A stretch of 64,000 nt of DNA from a virus: IMG/VR virus record IMGVR_UViG_3300046009_009315, positions 1 to 64,000 of that record. One strand, written 5' to 3'. The stretch's first letter is position 1; the number at the start of each line of letters is the position of its first letter. The position numbers and the translations under genes are program-made. A model generated the notes under the pieces. It was not told the origin of the DNA. It ran no database searches and was given only the letters and a program-made list of their open reading frames with translations. This document shows positions 18,092-25,836 of the stretch, one piece after another.

Positions 18092-19182
18092 CCATTTAAA
18101 ATCTCATCTTTAGATATGCCTAATATCTTGCATTTTAATTCATCCATTGTAGTAAGTCTATCGATTTCTTTTTCAACAACTTGTTTTCGCATCTCTGCCA
18201 TCTTTAGAAGTTTAGCTCTGCTTTCTTCTTCTTTCCACATTTGCACGAGATTGATAATCGAAGCAGTTTCTTTGACTTGCTTGCTCAATCTCTCGCTTCT
18301 TTTTACTTTAAGATCATTAAGAAGTTTTTGTTGGCGATTAACACAGTCATTATATTCTTTACGTGCAGTATTACTAGCTTCAACAACAGCCATTGGTATC
18401 TTTCCGTCAGCTTCCATAGAAATATCAATTTGATTTTGAAGCGCATTAATTGTTTGTTGAATATTTGATGAAATCACAACTTCTGTAGACAGAACAATAT
18501 ATTGATCCACCTCTTCTTGAGTTAGATCACTTTTATCATAGGTATAACGAACAAAACTGCTTTCAAAAAGTTCTCGATCTCTTTCATCGCTGTACAAATT
18601 AATCTGATGAATAAATCTAAAAGTATTCATATATCCTATTAGTGAAGAGATATCTTTTTTATGTTTATGAGTTAATTTATTTTTATCAACTCCATCCATA
18701 ATGTATCTATTAATCTTTGCTATCATTCTATCTTCACTTTTTGGTGGACGATATTCTTCTGTAGAAAGATTTTCATTTTCTTGATTATTATATTTTATAT
18801 TTGTTGGTAATGTTTTAATGTATTCTAAAACGCTACGGGTTTCTTGAGAAAGATTAGTGAGTTCTTCGTTTTTAAATAAAATTTTAGCGATCTCTAATCC
18901 AGTCATTGTTGAACAATTATTACCGATGTATTCTTTTTGTTCTAGATTTAATTCAATTAATCCTTTTGCTTGATATTCGTGACTCTTCTTTGGTTTTATT
19001 TGTCTTGAAGCTAAAAATTCTTTAACTGCTTTGCCCTCTTTGCTTCTTCCGTCTAAATCGTCTCTATTAAAAGCTAATCTTACTAATTCTACAAGTGATG
19101 GCGGATTATCTGGACGATTATTCCATTCCGTTAAAAGTTTTAATTCTTGTTCTTTAGTTAGAGTTGGTAAATTATCGTTCAT
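18088..19182 (-). CDS. Helical protein upstream of packaging nucleases, possible small terminase
   Basis: 364 residues, almost all helical. Two helix-turn-helix-like repeats (about residues 27-57 and 95-123: LVELVRLAFNRDDLDG and GLEIAKILFKNEELTN) are followed by a long charged coiled coil to the C-terminus. DNA-binding N-terminus plus oligomerising coil and location directly before the nuclease and terL suggest a small terminase role, but it is larger than usual and no family was recognised. Confidence 0.55.
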   Translation of the reverse strand: MNDNLPTLTKEQELKLLTEWNNRPDNPPSLVELVRLAFNRDDLDGRSKEGKAVKEFLASRQIKPKKSHEYQAKGLIELNLEQKEYIGNNCSTMTGLEIAKILFKNEELTNLSQETRSVLEYIKTLPTNIKYNNQENENLSTEEYRPPKSEDRMIAKINRYIMDGVDKNKLTHKHKKDISSLIGYMNTFRFIHQINLYSDERDRELFESSFVRYTYDKSDLTQEEVDQYIVLSTEVVISSNIQQTINALQNQIDISMEADGKIPMAVVEASNTARKEYNDCVNRQQKLLNDLKVKRSERLSKQVKETASIINLVQMWKEEESRAKLLKMAEMRKQVVEKEIDRLTTMDELKCKILGISKDEILNG

Positions 19183-19183
19183 A

Positions 19184-19864
19184 TTAATGAATATCTATAT
19201 CGCCATTATATAAATGTTTTTTTACTTTAACTATAATTATCTTTTTTATATTTTTAATTTGTTTATATCCAGCAATTCTATTCTTCTCACTTGTTCTATA
19301 ACCCATTAATTTTGCAGTTTGCTCTTCATCTTTACCTTCAATATATAAATATTTATAAACTTTCCATTCAATCGGTTTTAAAACTTTCTCCATCTTCTTA
19401 TGTATATTCTGAGCAGTTTCTTCCATATTAAAATTATTAGTTGGCATATCATTGATTTCTTGAGAGTGATTCTCTATGCTAAGTGTCAACTTTGTATCGT
19501 GCGCGCTTTTCTTACTTCTTTCCCAATTAGCGTATAGAGGACACGCATTACATTGCTGTCCGTAAATTGAACAGCCTTCTTCGCTCTCTGCTGCTGCACA
19601 TTTAAGACATGGGCGAGTAAAATTACTATAATTATTTCTTATTAAATTTTTAATTTGGTTACTGATAATACGATTAACCCAAGGGGCTAATGGTTTTTTA
19701 TGATCATAAAGATGCCATTTTTTATAAATATGTATTCTTAGTATCTGAGATACATCACTAAAATCCATCCAGTTTATCGCTGTTAAATTCCACTTACTTT
19801 TTCTTTTAATTATTTCGGAATTTATTACGTCAATTAAGCTTTCGAATGAGGGCTTTTTAGCCAT
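19184..19864 (-). CDS. Sigma-70-like transcription factor with cysteine-rich insert
   Basis: 226 residues. The N-terminal region (SQILRIHIYKKWHLYDHKKPLAPWVNRIISNQIKNLIR) resembles sigma region 2. Region 4 appears as IEWKVYKYLYIEGKDEEQTAKLMGYR with a helix-turn-helix after it. Between them lies an insert with Cys pairs (CLKC, and CNAC preceded by GCSIYGQQ) that could bind zinc. Probable late sigma factor of the phage; the GTGTAAT motif is a candidate target. Overlaps the zinc-ribbon gene upstream by 8 nt. Confidence 0.7.
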   Translation of the reverse strand: MAKKPSFESLIDVINSEIIKRKSKWNLTAINWMDFSDVSQILRIHIYKKWHLYDHKKPLAPWVNRIISNQIKNLIRNNYSNFTRPCLKCAAAESEEGCSIYGQQCNACPLYANWERSKKSAHDTKLTLSIENHSQEINDMPTNNFNMEETAQNIHKKMEKVLKPIEWKVYKYLYIEGKDEEQTAKLMGYRTSEKNRIAGYKQIKNIKKIIIVKVKKHLYNGDIDIH

Positions 19865-20315
19865 CTTGTCTTCCTCTTGAGGATGGACGAATTGCTCCAG
19901 CTTCTCTCTTGAAGTCTTCTAGAAACTTTTTGCGATCTGTCTTCGTTGAAGGTTTTCCTTTTATCTTTTCTCTTTTTGCTCCAGATTTTGCACTTCCAAG
20001 AATATCTCCAATCTTTGTTTTTTTAGGGACAGGATTTTCTTGAAGTTCTATATCTAGACTACCAATGTTTGGAACATGATTTACATCTGTAAATTCATCG
20101 TCATTTTCGTCATCATAATCTTCAACTTCAGCTTTTCTTTCTAGTTTTGGTAAGATTCTTTTTGGTGTTTTTGGTTGATCTGCTGTAGGTTTTTGTAATA
20201 AAACTTTATTAACAATTAACTTGTCAAATGGTGTTCCGCATGAACTACAAAATTTAGGTTTAGCGGAAGTATAAGTAGTTGGATTACCACATTCTGTACA
20301 ATATATTTTAAGCAT
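19857..20315 (-). CDS. Zinc-ribbon protein
   Basis: 152 residues. The N-terminal zinc ribbon has two CxxC pairs (YCTECGNP and FCSSCGTP, residues 5-27). The rest is disordered and alternates acidic (DYDDENDDEF) and basic patches. Encoded directly before the sigma-like factor with overlap, so it may be a partner in transcription, though that is inference. The start is preceded by an AGTATAATTAGTATTATG stretch. Confidence 0.65.
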   Translation of the reverse strand: MLKIYCTECGNPTTYTSAKPKFCSSCGTPFDKLIVNKVLLQKPTADQPKTPKRILPKLERKAEVEDYDDENDDEFTDVNHVPNIGSLDIELQENPVPKKTKIGDILGSAKSGAKREKIKGKPSTKTDRKKFLEDFKREAGAIRPSSRGRQDG

Positions 20316-20351
20316 AATACTAATTATACTTTAATTTAATTAAAATATCAA

Positions 20352-21074
20352 CTATTTTAGTTGTTCAAATTTCTCAATAATATAAGCTAAAATATCATTT
20401 CGCATAATATCATCTGTGCCAAATTTGAAAGTAACTATTCCTTTATCTGCGCTTTTCTTATCATCGAATAGATTATATATCTTTTCAAATCCACTATTTT
20501 TAATATCTGATTGACGTATATCTCCAATTAATATTAATTTACTAAATCTTCCCATTCTTGTAGTAATTAATAAAAGGTCATGTATACTTAAATTTTGAGC
20601 TTCGTCACATATAATATAACTAGCATTTATACTTAAACCTCTTAAAAATCCTACTGGTAAACCTTTTACTCTCTCTTCTTTTAATAATCTTTCTACTTGA
20701 CTTTTTGGTAATAATTCATGTAATTTATCCATTAATGGTTGCAAATAAGGATCTAATTTGCTATGTAAGTCACCTTTAAGGAAACCTAAATTATGAGTAG
20801 AACTTTCAACTGGATTACGAATGTAAAATATTTCACCTATTTTTTTATCATTTAAAGATCTTAAAGCAGAATATACAGATAACAAGCTTTTGGCTGTTCC
20901 TGCTGGACCTTTACAGAATACTATTTTTGTTTCTTTATTCTGTATAAGTTCTATAAATTTCTTTTGATTATCTGTCCATTGTAATTCACGAATATCCAAG
21001 AAACCTTCAATTTTATCTCTTTGAGGAACTACTGGTGACTTATCTTCTTGTTTACGTTTATTCTTTTTAGACAT
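20352..21074 (-). CDS. phoH: PhoH-like ATPase
   Basis: 240 residues. Walker A GPAGTAKS at 56-63 and Walker B IICDEAQN at 154-161, with the NPVESS and GFLKGDLHSKLDPY motifs, define the PhoH family of RNA-linked P-loop ATPases common in phages. Length is that of the bare ATPase core. Its role in phages is unclear. It is divergent to the plus-strand pair beyond 21130 and preceded by GTGTAAAT. Confidence 0.9.
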   Translation of the reverse strand: MSKKNKRKQEDKSPVVPQRDKIEGFLDIRELQWTDNQKKFIELIQNKETKIVFCKGPAGTAKSLLSVYSALRSLNDKKIGEIFYIRNPVESSTHNLGFLKGDLHSKLDPYLQPLMDKLHELLPKSQVERLLKEERVKGLPVGFLRGLSINASYIICDEAQNLSIHDLLLITTRMGRFSKLILIGDIRQSDIKNSGFEKIYNLFDDKKSADKGIVTFKFGTDDIMRNDILAYIIEKFEQLK

Positions 21075-21089
21075 TATACTTACATGATA

Positions 21090-21097
21090 ATTTACAC
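21090..21097 (-). promoter_or_regulatory. GTGTAAAT candidate late promoter, divergent pair (left)
   Basis: Minus-strand GTGTAAAT 15 nt before the phoH ATG at 21074. Its mirror copy for the plus strand lies at 21113-21120, so one 31-bp palindromic region would fire both ways. Confidence 0.5.
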
Positions 21098-21112
21098 CAT
21101 ATTTTTAATTTA

Positions 21113-21120
21113 GTGTAAAT
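21113..21120 (+). promoter_or_regulatory. GTGTAAAT candidate late promoter, divergent pair (right)
   Basis: Plus-strand GTGTAAAT 9 nt before the GTG start at 21130, symmetric to the phoH copy. Confidence 0.5.
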
Positions 21121-21129
21121 AAATTAGCT

Positions 21130-21777
21130 GTGGCATTTCTAAACGCAAACATACCTCCCATAGAATGTTATGTAAGAGGAAACTATCTCCGAGATCAAAA
21201 AGATAGCCATGACAAATACTTTCAAGCTCTAGTTTTTGGTGTCACATCTTTGCCTGGGCAAGTTCCACTTTTTAATTTTATTATGGAAGATGGTGGAATC
21301 TGGTGGCATGCACCTATTAGTGCATTTACCTCTAAAGAAGGAACTCCAGAACAAGATCTACATGAATTAGAACTTTGGGATAGTTTTAGTTATCACGTAG
21401 CTGTAACTAAATTTTCTATACTACAAAATAAAAAACTAAAGTTCCTTGCTAGGAATGGTCAAGAATATTTTGGTACATATTTATTTACTTTAGATTGGGC
21501 GCATAGTGATTTTAATGAATTAAATTTTGGATTTAGTGAAAATCCAGGCCAACATAAATGTGGTCATGTATTACAATTAGATAATGGAAACTATGCAATA
21601 CAACCTAATAATAGATTAAGATTATATGATCCTAATTTTGTAACTAAACAAGGGCAAAATCTTATTCAAAGGCAAGTTAATAGTCATATTTATACTGTCG
21701 AAAACTGTCCTAAGTGGGTAACAGAAGATTCTGACAATTATGAATATACTATAAATCAAATGGGAGATATGAAATGA
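21130..21777 (+). CDS. Conserved hypothetical protein, virion-type
   Basis: 215 residues from a GTG start, beta-rich with many Trp/Phe (DGGIWWHAPISAF, LWDSFSYH, FTLDWAHSDFNE). No membrane or catalytic motif recognised. One of only two plus-strand genes in this part; overlaps the next gene by 4 nt (ATGA). Probably late, given the GTGTAAAT motif. Confidence 0.65.
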   Translation: MAFLNANIPPIECYVRGNYLRDQKDSHDKYFQALVFGVTSLPGQVPLFNFIMEDGGIWWHAPISAFTSKEGTPEQDLHELELWDSFSYHVAVTKFSILQNKKLKFLARNGQEYFGTYLFTLDWAHSDFNELNFGFSENPGQHKCGHVLQLDNGNYAIQPNNRLRLYDPNFVTKQGQNLIQRQVNSHIYTVENCPKWVTEDSDNYEYTINQMGDMK

Positions 21778-22055
21778 AGCAAACGATAAAAGTAACAAAT
21801 CAGAATATATTAGAAGGAGAAAAAGCTAATCCTCAAAATTGCGCTATAGCTAGAGCTATAAAAAGTAAAATGAGGAAAAAGATTACTAATGTATCCGTTC
21901 TACCAACTCAAGTTACTCTTGAGATGGATAAAAAGATGTTCGTAGCAGAGATGCCAAAGATTGGAACTAACTTTATTAAAAGATTTGATCGTGGTCAAGC
22001 CGTAAACTCTTTTGAATTAAATCTAAAATTCAAAAAGGGTTACGCTTTAGTCTAA
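21774..22055 (+). CDS. Small basic conserved hypothetical protein
   Basis: 93 residues, Lys-rich, translationally coupled to the preceding gene. It contains NCAIARAIKSKMRKKITNV, a pattern found in small phage proteins of unknown role. It converges on the minus-strand membrane gene, overlapping its end by 9 nt. Confidence 0.6.
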   Translation: MKQTIKVTNQNILEGEKANPQNCAIARAIKSKMRKKITNVSVLPTQVTLEMDKKMFVAEMPKIGTNFIKRFDRGQAVNSFELNLKFKKGYALV

Positions 22056-23048
22056 ATTACATTTTAAATTTGGATCTGCAAGATCTGGATTGTGGGCTTT
22101 TTTAGTGCCACGCTTATAGTTGGAGTATATTCTTTCTATAATTTTAATTGGTTTTTCTACTATTTTTTCTATAGGTTTTTCAACCTCAACGATCTTTTCT
22201 ACAATTGTCTCATTTGGTTTTCTATTAGAAGCTATATTATAAGCTAACACGAGACAGACCGCTAGAGGATCAAATACTACTACTATAAATAATATAAACC
22301 ATTTAACTACAGTCTCGATGGGAACATTAAAGGCTTCGGCTATAAATTTATAAGTACCTATATCTGAACTAATTACTTGTCTTTTTAATTCTATTATTTG
22401 ATTATCTAGGTTATTTATCTCTGAATTTAAATTGTTATTAATATTATTAATTTTTTCTATATTAGACTCTAGATTTGTTATATTTCCTTGCATAGTATTC
22501 AAAGTTTGGCTTTTTAATTCTACTGATCTCTTATCTATTACTGTTTCTTGCTTATCACCGCCAAAGAGTCCGCTAGATTTTGTAACCGTAGTCGTTGTAG
22601 ATTGATTAAGGGCTTTACTTAGATTAGATTCTTGTTCTTTTCTTGTGTCTATAAGAGTTTTAATTCTTTCTGTATTACTAGATATTTGAGTACTTAAGGA
22701 GTTCTTCTTTGCTTCTAGAAGAGAAACCTGCGACTCTATTGAATCTATATTAGCTTTTGTTGCATAAAAGGCTTGGGAAAGAAAACCAAAGACTCCAAGG
22801 CTAGTTATGCCCATAAGTATAACAACGGCGCTAATTAAATAAACTTTTAATAATTTATTGATTTTATTCCAGTATCTATAAAGAAAGCTTGTAGCCATTA
22901 TCTTACCAAATTCAAGACTACTAGCCATTACTATTGTGGCCCAAAAACTACCAGAGAACAGCAACCCTATGCCTTTAACCGAGAAGAATCCACCACAAGC
23001 TGCTACAAAAAGGGCGCTTAATCCTAATAAGCCATTAAATATATTCAC
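22047..23048 (-). CDS. Membrane protein with long coiled coil
   Basis: 333 residues from GTG. About three membrane helices in residues 1-95, a 120-residue Asn/Leu/Ser-rich coiled coil (about 100-225), another membrane helix (FILFIVVVFDPLAVCLVLAY) and a basic tail. The topology implies both ends inside and the coil in the periplasm or cytoplasm. Similar proteins occur in large phages; role unknown. Its start overlaps the upstream gene by 4 nt. Confidence 0.65.
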   Translation of the reverse strand: MNIFNGLLGLSALFVAACGGFFSVKGIGLLFSGSFWATIVMASSLEFGKIMATSFLYRYWNKINKLLKVYLISAVVILMGITSLGVFGFLSQAFYATKANIDSIESQVSLLEAKKNSLSTQISSNTERIKTLIDTRKEQESNLSKALNQSTTTTVTKSSGLFGGDKQETVIDKRSVELKSQTLNTMQGNITNLESNIEKINNINNNLNSEINNLDNQIIELKRQVISSDIGTYKFIAEAFNVPIETVVKWFILFIVVVFDPLAVCLVLAYNIASNRKPNETIVEKIVEVEKPIEKIVEKPIKIIERIYSNYKRGTKKAHNPDLADPNLKCNLD

Positions 23049-23326
23049 ACATAATTTACACTAACTACTAGGTGATTCTTTCTTTTTGGTTTATGTTTAA
23101 CTAGGAGATTCTTGAAATTAGTATCTTTTATCTTATTTATGTTATCTAATGATAGGTTAATTTTGGGGTCGGGCGGTAAATCTAAAGGCTTGGGGTCAAT
23201 TTTTTCGTCAGATTTATTAATAATCAATAATTGTGATTCATCCTTATCTTTAAAGAAACCATATAACCATAAAACAAACTTAAATGCAAAATAAGTTAAA
23301 ACAAGATTAACTACTAAGCTAATCAT
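23045..23326 (-). CDS. Small membrane-anchored protein
   Basis: 93 residues with one N-terminal membrane helix (residues 4-22) and a polar, Lys/Asp/Pro-rich tail. Co-transcribed with the coiled-coil membrane protein. No function recognised. Confidence 0.55.
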   Translation of the reverse strand: MISLVVNLVLTYFAFKFVLWLYGFFKDKDESQLLIINKSDEKIDPKPLDLPPDPKINLSLDNINKIKDTNFKNLLVKHKPKRKNHLVVSVNYV

Positions 23327-23660
23327 AATATTACTACTATACTATACTTTTATATTAAAAACAAGCATATTAAAAGGGGTTTATAACAAAAATAGCCGCC
23401 GGGATTTTTTTACCTTAAGAGATAAATGAATTTAAATTCTTTTTTATAGATTTAGAAAAAGGGGGTATAGATAAGAATATATGGATAAATAGTATTATAT
23501 AGTTGGGGAGAATGATGTTAATACCCCCACGGCCATGTTGAGCTAGAAATGGTTTAACGATTTTCAAAAATGGGGGTATATATCTTAAAATTTTTTAGCT
23601 ATGTTCTGTAAGTCGTTGATAATCAATGAAATTTAAATGCAATAAAAAGCCTAGCATCGC
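23327..23660. other. Non-coding divergent control region
   Basis: About 330 nt without a gene between minus-strand late genes and the plus-strand island. Very A/T-rich, with GGGGGTATA twice (about 23461 and 23573) and the inverse ATACCCCC at about 23524. This could be an operator or replication-origin region, but no protein-binding evidence is visible. Confidence 0.4.
23608..23634. repeat. Palindromic arm of the 75-bp element, single (R1)
   Basis: One 27-nt arm, GTAAGTCGTTGA-TAA-TCAATGAAATTT. The gene-proximal half has the TCAATGAAATTT variant also seen in R3. It stands upstream of the promoter for 23695; no partner arm or GC-rich core is visible. Confidence 0.7.
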
Positions 23661-23688
23661 TTGACAAATCGTAATAGTGTGATAGATT
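23661..23688 (+). promoter_or_regulatory. Early leaderless promoter for 23695
   Basis: TTGACA, 16 nt, TAGATT with TG one base upstream (extended -10), then 6 nt to the ATG. Confidence 0.75.
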
Positions 23689-23694
23689 AAGAGT

Positions 23695-23859
23695 ATGAAA
23701 GTTAAAGCAAACAAGTTCAACCTAGACGAAACCATCCGCAGACTCAACGCTATCGCAGAAGGCTACAAAGCCTCTGCCCAACGCCTCGACAACATCGTGG
23801 CAGAAGCCCAAGCGAAGAAGGATGAAGCCCACAAAAAGTATATGGGCGAAACCAAATAA
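23695..23859 (+). CDS. Small helical protein, paralogue of 25447 gene
   Basis: 54 residues, one amphipathic coil (FNLDETIRRLNAIAEGYKAS). It aligns with the 48-residue product of 25447-25593 (FDINETIKRLEEISKGYQDS), and the sequences upstream also match, so the cassette with its control region was duplicated. Function unknown. Confidence 0.65.
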   Translation: MKVKANKFNLDETIRRLNAIAEGYKASAQRLDNIVAEAQAKKDEAHKKYMGETK

Positions 23860-23862
23860 CCC

Positions 23863-23891
23863 TTGACGAAAATCAAACCAGAAAGCAATAT
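23863..23891 (+). promoter_or_regulatory. Early promoter for 23899
   Basis: TTGACG, 17 nt, CAATAT, 7 nt, ATG. It defines 23899 rather than the in-frame upstream TTG as start. Confidence 0.55.
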
Positions 23892-23898
23892 AAGCTAT

Positions 23899-24318
23899 AT
23901 GAAAAACCAAATCACCATCACCAAACAAACCTTCGGCAACACTACCGCTTTCCTCTTGGAAGGCAACAAGAGCCAGATCGAAAACTTCCACAACGCTATG
24001 TATAACCATAGTGCAACCAATGGCGAGTTGCACGATATGGGCAACGGCAAGGCGTTCTACTTCTACGCACAGCCAGAAGCCGTGCTAGAAGCGATGACTA
24101 AAGTGGCTCTCTATGCTCTATGCAATAAGATCAAAGCTAAAGGGATGAAGGGTGGGTTGCTCGCCCTTGCAAGGCAGAAAGCCCAAGACAAGTTCGATGC
24201 GATTAAAGATGGGCGATTCCTTCGCACCAGCATCAGCACCGATGTCTTTAACCTTGGAAGCATCACCGCAGAGAAACCCTCTGACTACTGCGGTGCGATC
24301 AGTGCGGGGAGAGACTAA
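23899..24318 (+). CDS. Island paralogue family protein (copy 1)
   Basis: 139 residues. The middle motif NFHNAMYNHSATNGELHD followed by GKAFYFYAQPE recurs in the genes at 26381 and 30876, giving a three-member family confined to the island. The N-terminal strand pair (ITITKQTFGNTTAFLLEG) is shared too. No enzyme motif. Followed after 1 nt by the SleB-like gene. Confidence 0.65.
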   Translation: MKNQITITKQTFGNTTAFLLEGNKSQIENFHNAMYNHSATNGELHDMGNGKAFYFYAQPEAVLEAMTKVALYALCNKIKAKGMKGGLLALARQKAQDKFDAIKDGRFLRTSISTDVFNLGSITAEKPSDYCGAISAGRD

Positions 24319-24319
24319 A

Positions 24320-24697
24320 ATGACCGCAGAGATTCTTGTTATAGCTTTGACCATCCTTGGCGAAGCACGAGGCGAAGGCTTTGAGGGAATGGCGGGTGTT
24401 GCGTCTGTCATTCAGACACGAGCCATCGAGCGAAAGCAAACGCCCACACAAGTCTGCCTTGCACCAAAGCAATTCAGCTTCTGGAATGGTGGAGTGAGTG
24501 AGGCGAAGAAGCAGGAGCTTCTAAAGAACCCTCAAGCACCCAACGCCATCCGTCTCGCTAAACTTGTAGCAGAGAAACGAATGCCCGATGTTGTGCAGGG
24601 TGCGAACCACTACCACACCTTCCAAGTGTCGCCCAAGTGGTCAAGAGGAGAGCAGACTGTCGCAGTAATTAAGAATCACAAGTTTTACCGCTTGTAA
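24320..24697 (+). CDS. Cell-wall hydrolase, SleB-like
   Basis: 125 residues. LGEARGEGFEGMAGVASVIQTRA at the N-terminus, with the conserved Glu of LGEARGE, and HYHTFQVSPKW near the end fit the SleB/CwlJ hydrolase-2 domain, which cleaves peptidoglycan glycan bonds. No signal peptide. It starts 1 nt after the previous stop; a longer in-frame start exists but runs through the preceding gene. Its place away from the lysis operon suggests early entry, superinfection or prey-wall roles, all unproven. Confidence 0.8.
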   Translation: MTAEILVIALTILGEARGEGFEGMAGVASVIQTRAIERKQTPTQVCLAPKQFSFWNGGVSEAKKQELLKNPQAPNAIRLAKLVAEKRMPDVVQGANHYHTFQVSPKWSRGEQTVAVIKNHKFYRL

Positions 24698-24700
24698 GAC

Positions 24701-24728
24701 TTGACAACAACGAAAGGTATGATAAGCT
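24701..24728 (+). promoter_or_regulatory. Early leaderless promoter for 24735
   Basis: TTGACA, 16 nt, TAAGCT with upstream TG, 6 nt, ATG. Confidence 0.75.
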
Positions 24729-24734
24729 AAAGAT

Positions 24735-25130
24735 ATGACAAACAATAATCCAATCAAACGAGCGATCCTCATCGATCCATTCACCGAAACCATCATAGAG
24801 GTTAAGATGGTAGACACTAAAATCCAAACTATCTACGCACTCTTGGGATGCGATGTGATAACTATGACAGGCCTTGCAAATGGAATTGATATGATTCTAG
24901 ATGACGAAGGCTTGCTAAAAGACAGCGAGAACCAAGCATACTTTAAGTTTGGCATCGCTTCGCAACCTTTCGCTGGAAAAGCTCTGATCGTTGCAACAGA
25001 TGACGAAGGAGACTTTGCATCTCTGCCAGAAAAAGTTTCAGTCGAAAAAATAAACGACAAAGTCATCTTCTTTAAACCCTCCAAAAAAACTTTAGAAGAA
25101 TCTCTAAAAATAAAAATCACACCATTCTAA
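24735..25130 (+). CDS. DUF3846-like protein
   Basis: 131 residues. IKRAILIDPFTETIIEV at the N-terminus, IYALLGCDVI and ILDDEGLL in the middle match the small DUF3846-type proteins of phages and plasmids, whose role is unknown. Own promoter; followed by two 75-bp elements. Confidence 0.65.
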   Translation: MTNNNPIKRAILIDPFTETIIEVKMVDTKIQTIYALLGCDVITMTGLANGIDMILDDEGLLKDSENQAYFKFGIASQPFAGKALIVATDDEGDFASLPEKVSVEKINDKVIFFKPSKKTLEESLKIKITPF

Positions 25131-25141
25131 AAGCAGCCTCC

Positions 25142-25217
25142 GTAAGTTGTTCAGTATCAACGACTTACGTGGGGCGGGGGGGCTGTCTTTATAAGTGCCT
25201 AATAATCAATCACTTGC
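25142..25217. repeat. 75-bp tripartite palindromic element R2
   Basis: Arm 25142-25168 (GTAAGTTGTTCA-GTA-TCAACGACTTAC), core of 22 nt rich in G, arm 25191-25217. The only full copy with a core one base longer. Confidence 0.8.
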
Positions 25218-25302
25218 GAATGCTGATCTTGGAACAAAACCTGATGGAATGCAAAAGATCAATGTCTGATCTTTTCAACTTTGAGTCTTAAACGCAGAAA
25301 AC

Positions 25303-25377
25303 CGAAAGCGTTGACTATCAACTACTTGAACGGAGGGCCTCCCTTGCGTTGTAACTCGTTGATGGTCAATGAAATTT
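25303..25377. repeat. 75-bp tripartite palindromic element R3
   Basis: Arms 25303-25329 and 25351-25377 around a 21-nt core with GGAGGGCCTCCC. Gene-proximal end TCAATGAAATTT as in R1. Confidence 0.85.
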
Positions 25378-25392
25378 AAATGAAGATTTTTC

Positions 25393-25420
25393 TTGCGAAA
25401 AATGAAAAATGTGATAGATT
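25393..25420 (+). promoter_or_regulatory. Early promoter for 25447, with longer leader
   Basis: TTGCGA, 16 nt, TAGATT with upstream TG. Unlike the paralogous cassette at 23661, no ATG follows 6 nt later; the ATG is 26 nt on, behind a purine-rich AGAAAGAAGAA leader. Confidence 0.55.
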
Positions 25421-25446
25421 AAAGGTAGAAAGAAAGAAGAAAAAAA

Positions 25447-25593
25447 ATGAAAACAAAAATCAAAATCAAATTCGACATCAATGAAACAATCAAACGCCTT
25501 GAGGAAATTTCCAAAGGCTATCAAGATTCCGCAAAACGGATGGAAAAAATCATCGTCAAAATGGACGAAATCGAAACTCTTAAGAAAGGATAA
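25447..25593 (+). CDS. Small helical protein, paralogue of 23695 gene
   Basis: 48 residues (begins MKTKIKIKFDINETIKRLEE), an amphipathic coil similar to the product of 23695. Forms an operon with the gene 4 nt downstream. Function unknown. Confidence 0.6.
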   Translation: MKTKIKIKFDINETIKRLEEISKGYQDSAKRMEKIIVKMDEIETLKKG

Positions 25594-25597
25594 AAAA

Positions 25598-25792
25598 ATG
25601 ATAACAATAAATCCCGAACTATACGAAAACAAAGACCTCTACATCTACGAAGGAATGCTAGTCAAAATATTCCCTTCTACGATTGGTTGGAAAACAAGAA
25701 CCGCAACCGCTGAAATTATGGATGGCCCTGATAAGGGTAAATGGACTACCATTTATCTTCGCAAGGGTATTCAAGCCGTTGATGCTCAATAA
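25598..25792 (+). CDS. Small hypothetical protein
   Basis: 64 residues from ATG 25598, likely a beta-barrel-type fold (LVKIFPSTIGWKTRTATAEI, then GKWTTIYLRKG), reminiscent of small KOW/SH3-like domains. The preceding gene ends 4 nt upstream. Not identified. Confidence 0.55.
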   Translation: MITINPELYENKDLYIYEGMLVKIFPSTIGWKTRTATAEIMDGPDKGKWTTIYLRKGIQAVDAQ

Positions 25793-25802
25793 GAAATAAA
25801 AG

Positions 25803-25830
25803 TTGACAAAATCAAAAAATCTGATAGGAT
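25803..25830 (+). promoter_or_regulatory. Early leaderless promoter for 25837
   Basis: TTGACA, 16 nt, TAGGAT with upstream TG, 6 nt, ATG. Confidence 0.75.
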
Positions 25831-25836
25831 AAAAGT

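Noticed and set aside
23030-23060. GTGTAAAT before the membrane gene at 23048
   Set aside because: It encodes the last residues of the upstream gene (VSVNYV), so it is likely coincidental.
24152-24319. Extended N-terminus of the SleB-like protein
   Set aside because: The extra 56 codons run through the preceding gene in another frame; ATG 24320 follows its stop and starts the domain.
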